Below the pieces are notes generated by a model, which searched no databases, was not told where the DNA came from, and worked only from the letters and a program-made list of their open reading frames with translations. A stretch of DNA of 38,433 nucleotides from Leptospira sp. (GTDB lineage Bacteria; Spirochaetota; Leptospiria; Leptospirales; Leptospiraceae), in assembly GCA_009991425.1 (NCBI GenBank), contig JAACWH010000047.1, positions 1 through 38,433 on the forward strand, given 5' to 3'. The translations under genes were made by a program, and so were the position numbers. Shown here one piece after another: positions 8,705 to 17,241 of this stretch (its first letter is position 1; each line of letters starts with the position of its first letter).

Positions 8705-9745
8705 TTAATTAAATTTCTTTCCTAGAGAAAAAGAATAGGATACTTCATAGAATCTGTCTTTAGCTTTTGATGTAATGATTTTATCTTGGGCTACATAAAC
8801 AACATCCGCTGAAGTTTCGAGGGCAACATAAATTCCGTAATCAAAGAAATAACGAAATCCTGCAGCACCACCTACTTTACCTGCATATCCTTTTGTTGTT
8901 GTATCATAACCCAATCCTATTACGGGTCGAAGATAAGGATCAAAAACTGATTCAGTAAAAAAATGGTAGGAGGCATTTACTTCTAAAAATAAAATTCTAT
9001 TTGATACTAAAGAATTTGCAAAACTTGATAAGCCAGCAAATTCATAGCCTATAAATTGTGCTAACTCTTCTTGACTAGGGCTTGCTGCTCCAGGAAATCT
9101 ATAAGTACTTGCGATTGAAGTTCTAGATAAATCATTCTGTGGTACATTATTTACACGATACTCTCGGTAATCTAATCCACCTCCGAATCCCCAATGATCA
9201 GAATAAGCCTTCTCGTATAAAAATCCAAACTTTGTTCCTACGACATCTACACCCTTATAGTTCTGAGTTCCGGAATACAATAATGCTTTCTGTGCATCTG
9301 TTCCATAATTATAGGTGAAAAATGTATCAAAACCATTTGTTCGTAAAGTTTTGGAGAGATTGTCTACAACTGGTCCATCTATAAATAAGCTGGCTCCGCC
9401 TTTTAGTTCTATATAATTTGAACCTTTCACAAATCCATTCTTCTTAGATTCTGGGCCTGATATTGAATTGTTTGAACTCGAACTTGAATTAGATTGAGAA
9501 CCATCTGGAATATTATTAGATTTCGATGAAGAATCATTTTTAGAATCCGAGCTTGATACGCCGTCTTCAGTTGCCGATTCTTTCGAAATATTACTATCAC
9601 TGGAAGTCGATTCAGATGAATAACCAGGAACTCTATCAGGAGAAAGGGAAGTAGGATCTCTTTTCGGATCTTTGTCTTGGCTTAAGACTGCTTGAGTTTG
9701 TGTAATTAGAACCAAGCTAATAATTGCAAATGCGTATTTAAACAT
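8705..9745 (-). CDS. Putative outer membrane beta-barrel protein with Ser-rich linker
   Basis: Residues 1-22 are a Sec signal peptide (hydrophobic core AFAIISLVLI, likely cleavage after VLS or near it). Residues about 25-100 are low complexity, dominated by Ser, Asn, Asp and Lys, and look disordered. From about 107 (NYIELKGGASLFIDG) the sequence turns into alternating amphipathic strands with many Tyr, Phe and Gly, such as YRPVIGLGY-like and AGKVGGAAGFRYFFDYG segments. It ends YSFSLGKKFN, with an aromatic residue near the C-terminus as in many outer membrane barrels. The family is not recognised. Likely a small barrel of 8-10 strands in the outer membrane, based on composition only. It is divergent from argG across 92 bases. 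Confidence 0.65.
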   Translation of the reverse strand: MFKYAFAIISLVLITQTQAVLSQDKDPKRDPTSLSPDRVPGYSSESTSSDSNISKESATEDGVSSSDSKNDSSSKSNNIPDGSQSNSSSSSNNSISGPESKKNGFVKGSNYIELKGGASLFIDGPVVDNLSKTLRTNGFDTFFTYNYGTDAQKALLYSGTQNYKGVDVVGTKFGFLYEKAYSDHWGFGGGLDYREYRVNNVPQNDLSRTSIASTYRFPGAASPSQEELAQFIGYEFAGLSSFANSLVSNRILFLEVNASYHFFTESVFDPYLRPVIGLGYDTTTKGYAGKVGGAAGFRYFFDYGIYVALETSADVVYVAQDKIITSKAKDRFYEVSYSFSLGKKFN

Positions 9746-9837
9746 AGGTAGATTTTCAAAATCGAAATAAAATCGTCAATTCACTTATGAAATCTCTCTT
9801 GAATCTTTCCGAAAATCAGAAACAATGACCTAAAACC

Positions 9838-11046
9838 ATGAAACATACTCCTAAAAAAATCATATTAGCTTACTCAGGTGGATTAGATACTTCCGTAATT
9901 TTAGCATGGCTTAAAGATACATACAATTGTGAGGTCATTGCTTTCTGTGGTGATGTTGGTCAAAAGGAAGAACTCAGCGGCTTAGAAGAAAAAGGATTAA
10001 AAACTGGGGCATCAAAAGTTTTTATTAAAGATCTTCGCTTAGAGTTCGCTAGAGACTATATTTTCCCTGCGATTCGTGGGAATGCAATTTATGAGATGAG
10101 ATATTTATTGGGCACTTCCTTGGCAAGACCTCTTATTGCCAAGGCTATGGTTGATGTTGCCAAAGAAGAATCGGCAGATGCATTCTCTCATGGTGCTACA
10201 GGTAAGGGTAATGACCAAGTGCGTTTTGAGCTTACATTTAAAGCTTTAGCACCTGATTCCTTAATTATTGCACCTTGGAGAACTTGGTCATTTGGTGGTA
10301 GAAATGAACTTATAGAATATGCAAAATCAAAAGGTATCCCTGTTCCAGTAACAGCCGCTAAGCCATATTCAATGGATCGTAATCTTATGCATCTATCCTT
10401 CGAAGGTGGAATATTAGAAGATCCTTATACAGAACCAAGAGAGGATATGTTTTTATTGACAGTTTCCCCTGAACAGGCTCCCGATAAACCAACTTATTTG
10501 GAACTAGAATTTGAAAAAGGCGACTGTGTAGCAATCGATGGAAAAAAGATGAACCCTTTGAAAATAATGGAACATCTAAATACCGTCGGTGGCCAAAATG
10601 GAATTGGAAGAGTAGATATTGTTGAAAATAGGTTGGTAGGAATTAAATCTCGCGGTGTATATGAGACTCCAGGTGGGACAATACTTTTTCATGCACATAG
10701 GGACTTAGAGTCTATAACTCTTGATAGAGATACTCAGCACATGAAAGATGAGTTGGTTATCCCTTTTGCGAAGCTTATTTACAACGGTATGTGGTTCTCT
10801 AGTCAAATGTCCGCATTAAGAGCATTAATTGATAATACTCAGGAATATGTTTCTGGAACTGTTCGTGTTAAACTATACAAAGGCAATTGTTCCGTTGTTG
10901 GTAGAAAATCTCAAGTTTCCCTTTACAATCCTCAGATGGCAACCTTTGAAAAGGAAGAGTTGTACAACCAATTTGATGCAGAAGGATTTATAAATTTATA
11001 TGGACTCCAACTTAAAGAAACATCTAAACTAAGAGGTATTAAGTAA
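9838..11046 (+). CDS. argG: Argininosuccinate synthase
   Basis: Joins citrulline and aspartate with ATP to give argininosuccinate, the penultimate step of arginine synthesis, in the cytoplasm. The 402-residue length is normal. The N-type ATP pyrophosphatase P-loop AYSGGLDTS is at residues 11-19. Citrulline and aspartate binding elements follow in order: [48 protein letters not shown], then [10 protein letters not shown] and YNGMWFSS. All the expected catalytic segments are intact. coaD follows 4 bases after the stop, so the two are probably co-transcribed. No ARG-box operator was identified in the short upstream region. Confidence 0.97.
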   Translation: MKHTPKKIILAYSGGLDTSVILAWLKDTYNCEVIAFCGDVGQKEELSGLEEKGLKTGASKVFIKDLRLEFARDYIFPAIRGNAIYEMRYLLGTSLARPLIAKAMVDVAKEESADAFSHGATGKGNDQVRFELTFKALAPDSLIIAPWRTWSFGGRNELIEYAKSKGIPVPVTAAKPYSMDRNLMHLSFEGGILEDPYTEPREDMFLLTVSPEQAPDKPTYLELEFEKGDCVAIDGKKMNPLKIMEHLNTVGGQNGIGRVDIVENRLVGIKSRGVYETPGGTILFHAHRDLESITLDRDTQHMKDELVIPFAKLIYNGMWFSSQMSALRALIDNTQEYVSGTVRVKLYKGNCSVVGRKSQVSLYNPQMATFEKEELYNQFDAEGFINLYGLQLKETSKLRGIK

Positions 11047-11050
11047 AAGA

Positions 11051-11539
11051 ATGAATCGCTTGGCTGTCTATCCTGGTTCATTCGATCCATTAACCAATGG
11101 ACATTTAGATTTGATCAAGCGAGCGTTGCAATTATATGATAAAATCATTATAGCAGTTGCAACCAACTCAAGGAAAAATACACTTTTTTCCGTAGAAGAA
11201 AGAATTGATTTAATAAAGAATGTTACAAAAGAGTGGGATAGAATTGAAATAGATACATTCGATGGTTTAACAGTAGATTACGCAAGAAAGAGAGAGGCTA
11301 AAATTATCATTCGAGGACTAAGAGCGGTAACAGATTTTGATTATGAATATGCAATCTCTCTCATGAATAGTAAACTAGCACCTGAAGTTGAAACAGTCTT
11401 TCTAATGGCAAACAATGAGCATTCCTTTATCTCTTCAACAATTGTGAAAGAAGTCGCAAGACATGGTCGAGCTGTCTCAAATCAGGTTCCAGAATTAGTA
11501 AACGCTGCCCTTCTTAGAAAGTATGAAGAAGGTAAATAA
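11051..11539 (+). CDS. coaD: Phosphopantetheine adenylyltransferase
   Basis: Transfers AMP from ATP to 4'-phosphopantetheine to make dephospho-CoA, the fourth step of coenzyme A synthesis. The 162 residues match the usual length. The nucleotidyltransferase signature [12 protein letters not shown] (residues 7-18) contains the T/HxGH ATP-binding site. [21 protein letters not shown] carries the Arg and Asp/Tyr residues of the hexameric bacterial enzyme, and [15 protein letters not shown] is the C-terminal ISSTxVKE motif. The start ATG at 11051 lies four bases after argG, suggesting translational coupling. No specific metabolic link between argG and coaD is known; shared transcription of housekeeping genes is sufficient to explain it. 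Confidence 0.97.
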   Translation: MNRLAVYPGSFDPLTNGHLDLIKRALQLYDKIIIAVATNSRKNTLFSVEERIDLIKNVTKEWDRIEIDTFDGLTVDYARKREAKIIIRGLRAVTDFDYEYAISLMNSKLAPEVETVFLMANNEHSFISSTIVKEVARHGRAVSNQVPELVNAALLRKYEEGK

Positions 11540-11563
11540 AAATATAATTGCAGATATTTTTAT
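11536..11563. terminator. AT-only hairpin overlapping the coaD stop
   Basis: ATAAAAATAT at 11536-11545 is complementary to ATATTTTTAT at 11554-11563 with an 8-base loop. It lies at the coaD stop codon, between convergent coaD and the Amt fusion gene. The second arm contains a five-T run. The stem has no G-C pairs, so its stability is low and the terminator call is tentative. Confidence 0.35.
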
Positions 11564-11615
11564 ACTAATCTCAAATTAAAGAAATTTTTAAATATGATTA
11601 ATCTACTAAAGCTAC

Positions 11616-13898
11616 TTAAGTAAGATTTGGTTCGATTTGAAAAACATCCACTGCTCTCGACATCTTAACCGTCTGTCCGCTTAGCTTCACACTCATTGTT
11701 TCAAGATTGTCCAATTGATTTAAAATCTGATTAGAATTCTCATGAATTATGTCGAACAAATTATGGATTTGGCTTATTTCTTTAAATCGAGATTCTACTT
11801 CTGTAGAAATATTTTTACTTAATTCTGAATTCTCGTTCATAGCTTCGTGAACTTGCTTTGTCATAATGGAATAGGAATTTGTTGATTCAACAACATCCTT
11901 CATATAACTTAATAATTTTGGAATTCTATCAAGGATACTTTGGAAAGAGGTCGAAGTCTCTTCAATAGACCGAATTGAATTATTAATGGTTTCCCAGATT
12001 TCTTTTAAATAAACAGATGCTTCTTTCGAATTAGTTCCAGTCTTAACAGAGAGCTTCGAAATATTATCTGCTACTACTGAAAAACCTGAGGTCGAATCTG
12101 ATGAATCTCTTCCAGCTTCAATAGAAGCGTTGATGGAAAGCATACTCAATTGGTCTGAAATTTTTTGCAAAACTTGTACAATTTGTTCTACTTTACGAGC
12201 TGATTCATTCATCTCCTGCATACTTTTAGTTGTCTTTAATAATGTTTCTTTTCCTTCTGATGCTAATTCACTAATTTCTTTTGTTAGTTTATTCGAGATA
12301 ATAACATCTTCTGATACCTTCGTGATGCCTAAATTCATATTGTCACTAATTTCAAGTGTTAACTTATGAGAATTCTCTTGTTGTTTGACAAGCTCAAGAA
12401 CTGATTTCAAAGAATTTTCTGTGTTCAAAATCTTTTCTAATATAACCTCGTTATGAGACTTCTGAGTTTTAACCATAGAATATATATTAGCTGTAGCAGA
12501 ATCTAGTTGGTCTGATTCAGTTTGGATATGATGGGAATTATTTTTTACAATTCCTATAATTTGAGCTAGACTATGAATAAGTCTATTGAACAATTCAGCG
12601 ACTACACCTGTCTCAGAACCTCGATCAATTATTATTTTAGATCTAAGATCTTTAGACTTCTCAATATAACTCATCATATTCATTAGATCGACCCATACAG
12701 TTTTAGATCCATGTTCAGATTCATTCAAACCGCGCTCCTCATCTTCTAATGAAACTCGAATTTTCATAATAAAATGAAGCAAATAGAATAGTATCAATCC
12801 CAAACCAAAAGCCCAAACAGCGCAGGTTGCAACACCAATTAATTGGATTTGAAATTGTTCCCAGGTTCTAAGACTTGCATCCAAATTAAAAATACTTACA
12901 CTCAAAGTTCCCCAAATCCCACAAAAACCATGAACAGGAAAAGCGCCAACAACATCATCTAACTTTAATATCCCTACCATAAAAAGACTAACTAGATCAA
13001 CAAGCATACCTGCAACTCCACCTATTACGATTGCCATAAGAGGGCTAACGGCATCGCAACAAGCTGTGATTGCAACAAGACCTCCCAATACTCCGTTTAT
13101 TGTTCCTTCTACTGATGGAATTCCATTTCGGATATAGGAGAAAAGGATGGCCATAAATCCACCTCCACAAGCTGCAATACTTGTATTCACTATAATTTTA
13201 GGTACATTGTCAGATAGGCTAAGCGTACTGCCACCGTTAAAACCAAACCATCCAAACCAAAGTATAAACGCACCTAAGACAGCGATCGGAAGGTTATGAC
13301 CATAAAGATCTTGCGCCTTACCGTCTTGGTCAAATCTATTTGTTCTTGGGCCAAGAACAATAACTCCCGCTAAAGCAACCCATCCGCCTACGGAATGAAC
13401 AACTGTACTTCCTGCAAAATCAATAAATCCCATTTGCGATAGCCAACCACCACCCCAAGTCCAATGACCAAAAATTGGATATATAATAAGTGTAACAAAA
13501 GCAGAGCATATGATGTAGGCATTGAATTTAATTCTTTCAGCAACTGCGCCAGATACTATTGTAGCAGCTGTTCCCATAAACGTTACTTGGAACAAAAAGA
13601 AAGCAAATTCTTGACCCGTAGAAATACCTTCTAAGAAAAAAATATTTTTACCAAAATAACCATTGTAAGTTGATCCAAACATCAATCCATATCCAAGTGC
13701 GAAAAAGCAAATGGAACCGATTACATAGTCAATGATATTTTTAATAGCTACATTGATTGAATTCTTTGAGCGAACTAATCCCGTCTCCAACAATAAAAAT
13801 CCAGCTTGCATAAAGAAAACTAGTGCCGCGGAAATGATTAACCAAAGAATATTTACATCTTTGGCTAAGGATATTGCTGCTGGTAAAGAATAGTTCAT
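11616..13898 (-). CDS. Ammonium transporter fused to a chemoreceptor-like signalling domain
   Basis: Residues about 12-380 are a full Amt/MEP channel. The twin pore histidines are H168 (STVVHSVGG) and H323 (FPVHGFCGIWG), with D160 just before the first. AAIKN-like, GTAATIVSGAVAERI, GHWTWGGGWL and WFGFNGGS segments are intact, and about eleven hydrophobic segments can be counted. After a short linker (about 380-430), residues 430-760 are a long coiled coil like a methyl-accepting protein. Its hairpin tip at about 575-620 reads ISDQLSMLSINASIEAG then SGFSVVADNISKLS. This is recognisably the MCP tip, but several canonical residues differ (TNLLALN is changed, EAARAG is EAGRDS, GRGF is TSGF). Known family: Amt domains fused to signalling modules act as ammonium sensors. 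Inference: an ammonium receptor or sensor-transporter. ATG at 13898 has GGGG 7 bases upstream. Confidence 0.92.
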   Translation of the reverse strand: MNYSLPAAISLAKDVNILWLIISAALVFFMQAGFLLLETGLVRSKNSINVAIKNIIDYVIGSICFFALGYGLMFGSTYNGYFGKNIFFLEGISTGQEFAFFLFQVTFMGTAATIVSGAVAERIKFNAYIICSAFVTLIIYPIFGHWTWGGGWLSQMGFIDFAGSTVVHSVGGWVALAGVIVLGPRTNRFDQDGKAQDLYGHNLPIAVLGAFILWFGWFGFNGGSTLSLSDNVPKIIVNTSIAACGGGFMAILFSYIRNGIPSVEGTINGVLGGLVAITACCDAVSPLMAIVIGGVAGMLVDLVSLFMVGILKLDDVVGAFPVHGFCGIWGTLSVSIFNLDASLRTWEQFQIQLIGVATCAVWAFGLGLILFYLLHFIMKIRVSLEDEERGLNESEHGSKTVWVDLMNMMSYIEKSKDLRSKIIIDRGSETGVVAELFNRLIHSLAQIIGIVKNNSHHIQTESDQLDSATANIYSMVKTQKSHNEVILEKILNTENSLKSVLELVKQQENSHKLTLEISDNMNLGITKVSEDVIISNKLTKEISELASEGKETLLKTTKSMQEMNESARKVEQIVQVLQKISDQLSMLSINASIEAGRDSSDSTSGFSVVADNISKLSVKTGTNSKEASVYLKEIWETINNSIRSIEETSTSFQSILDRIPKLLSYMKDVVESTNSYSIMTKQVHEAMNENSELSKNISTEVESRFKEISQIHNLFDIIHENSNQILNQLDNLETMSVKLSGQTVKMSRAVDVFQIEPNLT

Positions 13899-13910
13899 AT
13901 GTAAACCCCA

Positions 13911-13926
13911 AGAGCTATGACGCTCT
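13911..13926 (-). other. Small hairpin in the leader of the Amt fusion gene
   Basis: AGAGC at 13911-13915 pairs with GCTCT at 13922-13926 around a six-base loop. It lies directly before the GGGG ribosome binding site (13906-13909) of the Amt fusion gene, so it could modulate initiation. The stem is only five pairs; chance occurrence is possible. Confidence 0.3.
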
Positions 13927-13934
13927 GTCTCTAT

Positions 13935-13962
13935 TTTTTAATAATATTTTTAAGTTTGTCAA
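13935..13962 (-). promoter_or_regulatory. Possible sigma-70-type promoter of the Amt fusion gene
   Basis: On the minus strand a perfect -35 hexamer TTGACA (13962-13957) is followed after 16 bases by TAAAAA, a poor -10 match. It lies in the 85-base gap upstream of the Amt fusion gene. No GG-N10-GC sigma-54 element was found in this gap, in contrast to glnB. Confidence 0.3.
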
Positions 13963-13983
13963 TATATTTTTATAATATTCATC

Positions 13984-14685
13984 TTATTCATCTATTGCGA
14001 TATCATCATCTAACATGTCAAAGGTCGTAAAGCCAACAATAAAATCTGCACACTCTGCAATATTAAATCCTGCTCTTGCTCCACCATATATGCCTAAAAA
14101 TAGATCAACTTGCCATAAAAATTGGCTAGGATAACCAAAAGGTTTCTTATCTTCTTCAGGAATATAAGCTTTTAACTCAGGACTCAATCCCTCTTGGATG
14201 AGTTCTTCAATAAATTGCTTACGAAACTCTTCTTTCTTTCGCTTCTTTCTTTCTGAAACTGGATCATCAAAATAAGAAAAATATCGCATTTTATAACTTT
14301 TAAGATTAGCTCTCTCATCTAAAGATAGTCCGATTCCATGCTTATCAACTACGACCTTTCCGTCTTCCGTTCTTATTGGTTCGCCTGAGTAGAAATCTTC
14401 TCCCCCCAAAAATCCAAAAACTAGAGCCTGAGAGTGATAAGTTCCAAATTCTCCTCCACGCAATCCAATTCCTGAGCCTAAATCTCTTTTACCTAGTTCA
14501 GTTTCACCACCTTCAAAATACAATCCGATAGGTAGTGGGCCGACACGAAAGCCTGCTCCGTAAACTGGAGTCTCCACACCGATATGAAAGATATCTTGAG
14601 CATCTTTACGTCTGTTTTCCCAATAGGTAGCACAATTGAATAAAAAACCAGATAGAATGAATAAATAAAGTAGAGATCGAAGCAT
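13984..14685 (-). CDS. Putative lipoprotein of unknown function
   Basis: A 233-residue exported protein. The N-terminus MLRSLLYLFILSGFLFNC is a short basic region, a hydrophobic core and a loose lipobox (LFNC), so it is probably lipid-modified at C18 and exported. The middle is rich in Gly and aromatic residues (VGPLPIGLYFEGGETELG, GLRGGEFGTYHSQALVFGF), then a strongly charged section DPVSERKKRKKEEFRKQF, and an aromatic C-terminal part (FLWQVDLFLGIYGGARAGFN) ending in acidic residues DDDIAIDE. The FLGIYGG-RAGFNIAE-DFIVGF pattern resembles leptospiral lipoproteins of unknown role. I do not recognise a named family. It is divergent from the WYL regulator, about 50 bases between starts. Confidence 0.7.
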   Translation of the reverse strand: MLRSLLYLFILSGFLFNCATYWENRRKDAQDIFHIGVETPVYGAGFRVGPLPIGLYFEGGETELGKRDLGSGIGLRGGEFGTYHSQALVFGFLGGEDFYSGEPIRTEDGKVVVDKHGIGLSLDERANLKSYKMRYFSYFDDPVSERKKRKKEEFRKQFIEELIQEGLSPELKAYIPEEDKKPFGYPSQFLWQVDLFLGIYGGARAGFNIAECADFIVGFTTFDMLDDDIAIDE

Positions 14686-14737
14686 ACCTTTTCTAAAAAT
14701 GCTTGATTCTTAACCTGTGCAAGAAAAAAATATAATC

Positions 14738-15736
14738 ATGCAAGAGGACATTGAACTTGGTATTGATCCTTATCCTCTCAACGAAACAGAATCAAGATTA
14801 ATAACACTACTATTCAATCTTCTTAAATCACCTTCAGGTTTGACCTATGATAGCATTCGTCTTTACATGAAGGAATATTATAATAACGATAACTTAGAAT
14901 CCGATCAGAAAAAATTACATAGAGATATGGAAGAATTAAGTAAGCTTGGATTCCCTGCTTTTTTAAAAAAAGAAGATAACACTTATCATGTGCAATTTCA
15001 GTCAAATGAAACTAAGTTTAAATTTTCCCAAGACGAACTTCTAGTTATATCCCAATCCTTGATCCATCAGATTCCTGATGATAAGATTACAGCTGATGTA
15101 TATTCCCTTGCTCAAAAAATTTTTGAATCAAAATGGAACCTTTACCCTGAATGGGGTTTAAATTTTTCTAAAACAACGATTGAAAGCGAACAAACTAATA
15201 TAGAAAATATCATAGATACTCTACTCTTTTGCATTAAGACTAAAATTCCAGTTCGAATCCAATATGAAAGAAAGTATGGCAATCCAGAACCTAAAGATTT
15301 AGATCCTATACAATTGGTTAAGAAAAATTCTAATGATTTTTATCTTTATGCCTATGATCGAAATAAAAAGGATTATCGAAATTATCTAATTCCTTGCATT
15401 CAAAAAATTCAGAAATTGGAATCTTCTTTTATAAAAGATCATAAACCTGCTCTATCATTTGAAAATCTTCATCCACTCATGATTCCTAAAAATCCTGAAA
15501 CTGTTATTGAAATAAAAATAAAAGATCACCAACAAGAAAATTGGGAAAATTTTATTTCAGGGATTTCACATGAAAGGGAAGAAAATAAATACAGTCTATC
15601 TATTCTCAATTTAGAAGCTTTTTTTACATATCTGCTAAAGAATGAATCACACTTTATTTCATTGGCTCCCTCTAATATTTCTAAATTATATTTAGATTTT
15701 TTAGAAAATATTGAATCCTTACATGCAACTGCATGA
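14738..15736 (+). CDS. WYL-domain transcriptional regulator
   Basis: A 332-residue protein with an N-terminal winged helix-turn-helix region (about residues 8-85; SRLITLLFNLLKSPSGLTYD and KLHRDMEELSKLGFP, the typical DeoR-like spacing of these regulators). A middle linker follows, then a WYL domain (about 165-245). The key part reads KIPVRIQYERKYG, then LDPIQLVKKNSNDFYLYAYD and RNYLIPCIQKIQKLE. The W of the name motif is F here (FYL). WYL domains bind ligands such as nucleic acid fragments or nucleotides and control DNA-repair or defence genes in many bacteria. ATG at 14738 is preferred; a GTG at 14717 would add seven residues without a ribosome binding site. Its stop overlaps the nuclease start (ATGA), pointing to joint function or regulation. 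Confidence 0.8.
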   Translation: MQEDIELGIDPYPLNETESRLITLLFNLLKSPSGLTYDSIRLYMKEYYNNDNLESDQKKLHRDMEELSKLGFPAFLKKEDNTYHVQFQSNETKFKFSQDELLVISQSLIHQIPDDKITADVYSLAQKIFESKWNLYPEWGLNFSKTTIESEQTNIENIIDTLLFCIKTKIPVRIQYERKYGNPEPKDLDPIQLVKKNSNDFYLYAYDRNKKDYRNYLIPCIQKIQKLESSFIKDHKPALSFENLHPLMIPKNPETVIEIKIKDHQQENWENFISGISHEREENKYSLSILNLEAFFTYLLKNESHFISLAPSNISKLYLDFLENIESLHATA

Positions 15737-17238
15737 ACATTTCCATTCCACCTAACTATTTGAAATATATAACTAAATCGAAAATATTAAATTTTAATAA
15801 ATGTGAGAATTATTTTAAACTAAATCTTATACAAAGCCAAGATGGAAATAAAAGAAAATCTCCTATACTTTATAATTTAGAGAATGACCGTGTTAAAGAA
15901 CTAGCAAGGAGTCTTTATGGAAAATTAGAAATACTTCCTAAATTCAATGATGTCCTAGAAGCTTTTCGAGAAACACAAATCAAAATAGATGCAAAAATTT
16001 CGATCTCTCATCCAGTTTTAATTTCAAAGGATTTAATAGCCTCACCAGATTTATTGATTGTTCTAGAAGATGGTTCACTCGAGATCGTAGAAATTGTCAC
16101 CTCAGTAAATGCAAAGAAAGATATTGAAGTTTTTTTAAGTTTTTATCTGTTAGTTTCCAAAGAATTGGATCTTCCAGTTAAAAAGCTAACTGTTATTAAA
16201 ATTAACTCAAATTATATACTTGAAGAAAGTTTTGATATTCAAAACTTTTTTAAATTTGTAGACTATACGAATAAGGTTGAAAATTCTACAGCCTTAGTTC
16301 AAAATACAATTGAAAGCATAAGAAAGATTCGAGATGGAGTCCAAGACGAAAATTCTATAATTCATAATATTTGCTCTAATATCAAAGGCTGCTCTTTTCA
16401 ATCAGCATGTTTTCCTGATATAAAAGATGGGGATTTAACAACTCTCAGAGAATCATCCAATATCATCAATCAATTGTACGATGCGAATATCTTTAAGCTT
16501 TCAGATATTCCAATTGAAAATTATTCAGAAGATCTTACAAAAAAACAAATTATTCAAATTCAATCTAACAAAGAAGAGTTAGAAAAATATAACATAAATA
16601 ATCTGCAATCTTTTCTTGATCGAATTAAGTTTCCTGTTTACTATCTAGATTTTGAAACTATCAATCCTCAAATTCCTTTTTATAATAAGACCAAAGCTTT
16701 CCAACATGTTCCATTCTTATATTCACTTCATATCTGGAAGGACATTGAATCTGAAGAACCAGAACATCATGATTTTATCCAATCAAATCCCAATGATCCA
16801 AGACCTAGCATTCTAAAGAGCCTATCTGAACTAATTCAAGGGGAAGGTACGATTCTTTGTTTTAATGATTTTTTTGAAAAAAGGTGCATCCAAGAATCCG
16901 TACACTTTTTACCTGAATATTCTGATTGGCTAGAATCAATTCGTGGAAATTTTTTGGATGCAGCTATACCATTCAAGTCCTTGGATTATTATAGCTTTAA
17001 GCAAAAAGGTTCTGCATCCTTAAAGGACATTTTGCCCGCATTAACAGGTGCTTCACATGAGCATCTTGATATTCAAAATGGTCATTCTGCTAATCTGATT
17101 TATTTAAAGTGGATTCAATCATTTTCTGCAAATAATATTCCCAACGGAAAAGTACTCGAACAACTTCGGGAATACTGTAAGATGGATACCTGGGCATTGT
17201 ATTTAATTCATAAAAAATTATTAGAGATTTGTAAATAA
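15733..17238 (+). CDS. RecB-like plus DnaQ-like nuclease (DUF2779-type)
   Basis: A 501-residue two-domain protein. Part one (about 15-230) looks like a Cas4/RecB-type nuclease with cysteines C24, C214, C220 and C226 placed as [4Fe-4S] ligands. Its PD-(D/E)xK core shows D106 (ASPDLLIV) and E120, but the lysine of the E-x-K motif appears to be V122 (VEIVTS), so cleavage activity may be lost. Part two (about 295-500) is a DEDD-type exonuclease fold: LDFET (D306, E308), FNDFFEKR, RGNFLDAAIPF, SASLKDILPALTG and YCKMDTWALYLI (D485). Architecture matches the DUF2779 family; the role in the cell is not known. It sits between the WYL regulator (4-base overlap) and an esterase three bases downstream. 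An alternative is a DNA-repair or defence accessory nuclease. Confidence 0.78.
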   Translation: MNISIPPNYLKYITKSKILNFNKCENYFKLNLIQSQDGNKRKSPILYNLENDRVKELARSLYGKLEILPKFNDVLEAFRETQIKIDAKISISHPVLISKDLIASPDLLIVLEDGSLEIVEIVTSVNAKKDIEVFLSFYLLVSKELDLPVKKLTVIKINSNYILEESFDIQNFFKFVDYTNKVENSTALVQNTIESIRKIRDGVQDENSIIHNICSNIKGCSFQSACFPDIKDGDLTTLRESSNIINQLYDANIFKLSDIPIENYSEDLTKKQIIQIQSNKEELEKYNINNLQSFLDRIKFPVYYLDFETINPQIPFYNKTKAFQHVPFLYSLHIWKDIESEEPEHHDFIQSNPNDPRPSILKSLSELIQGEGTILCFNDFFEKRCIQESVHFLPEYSDWLESIRGNFLDAAIPFKSLDYYSFKQKGSASLKDILPALTGASHEHLDIQNGHSANLIYLKWIQSFSANNIPNGKVLEQLREYCKMDTWALYLIHKKLLEICK

Positions 17239-17241
17239 ACT

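Noticed and set aside
11616..13898. Amt and chemoreceptor parts as two separate genes
   Set aside because: The frame is continuous, with no stop, start context or ribosome binding site at the junction, and the linker follows directly after the last membrane segment.
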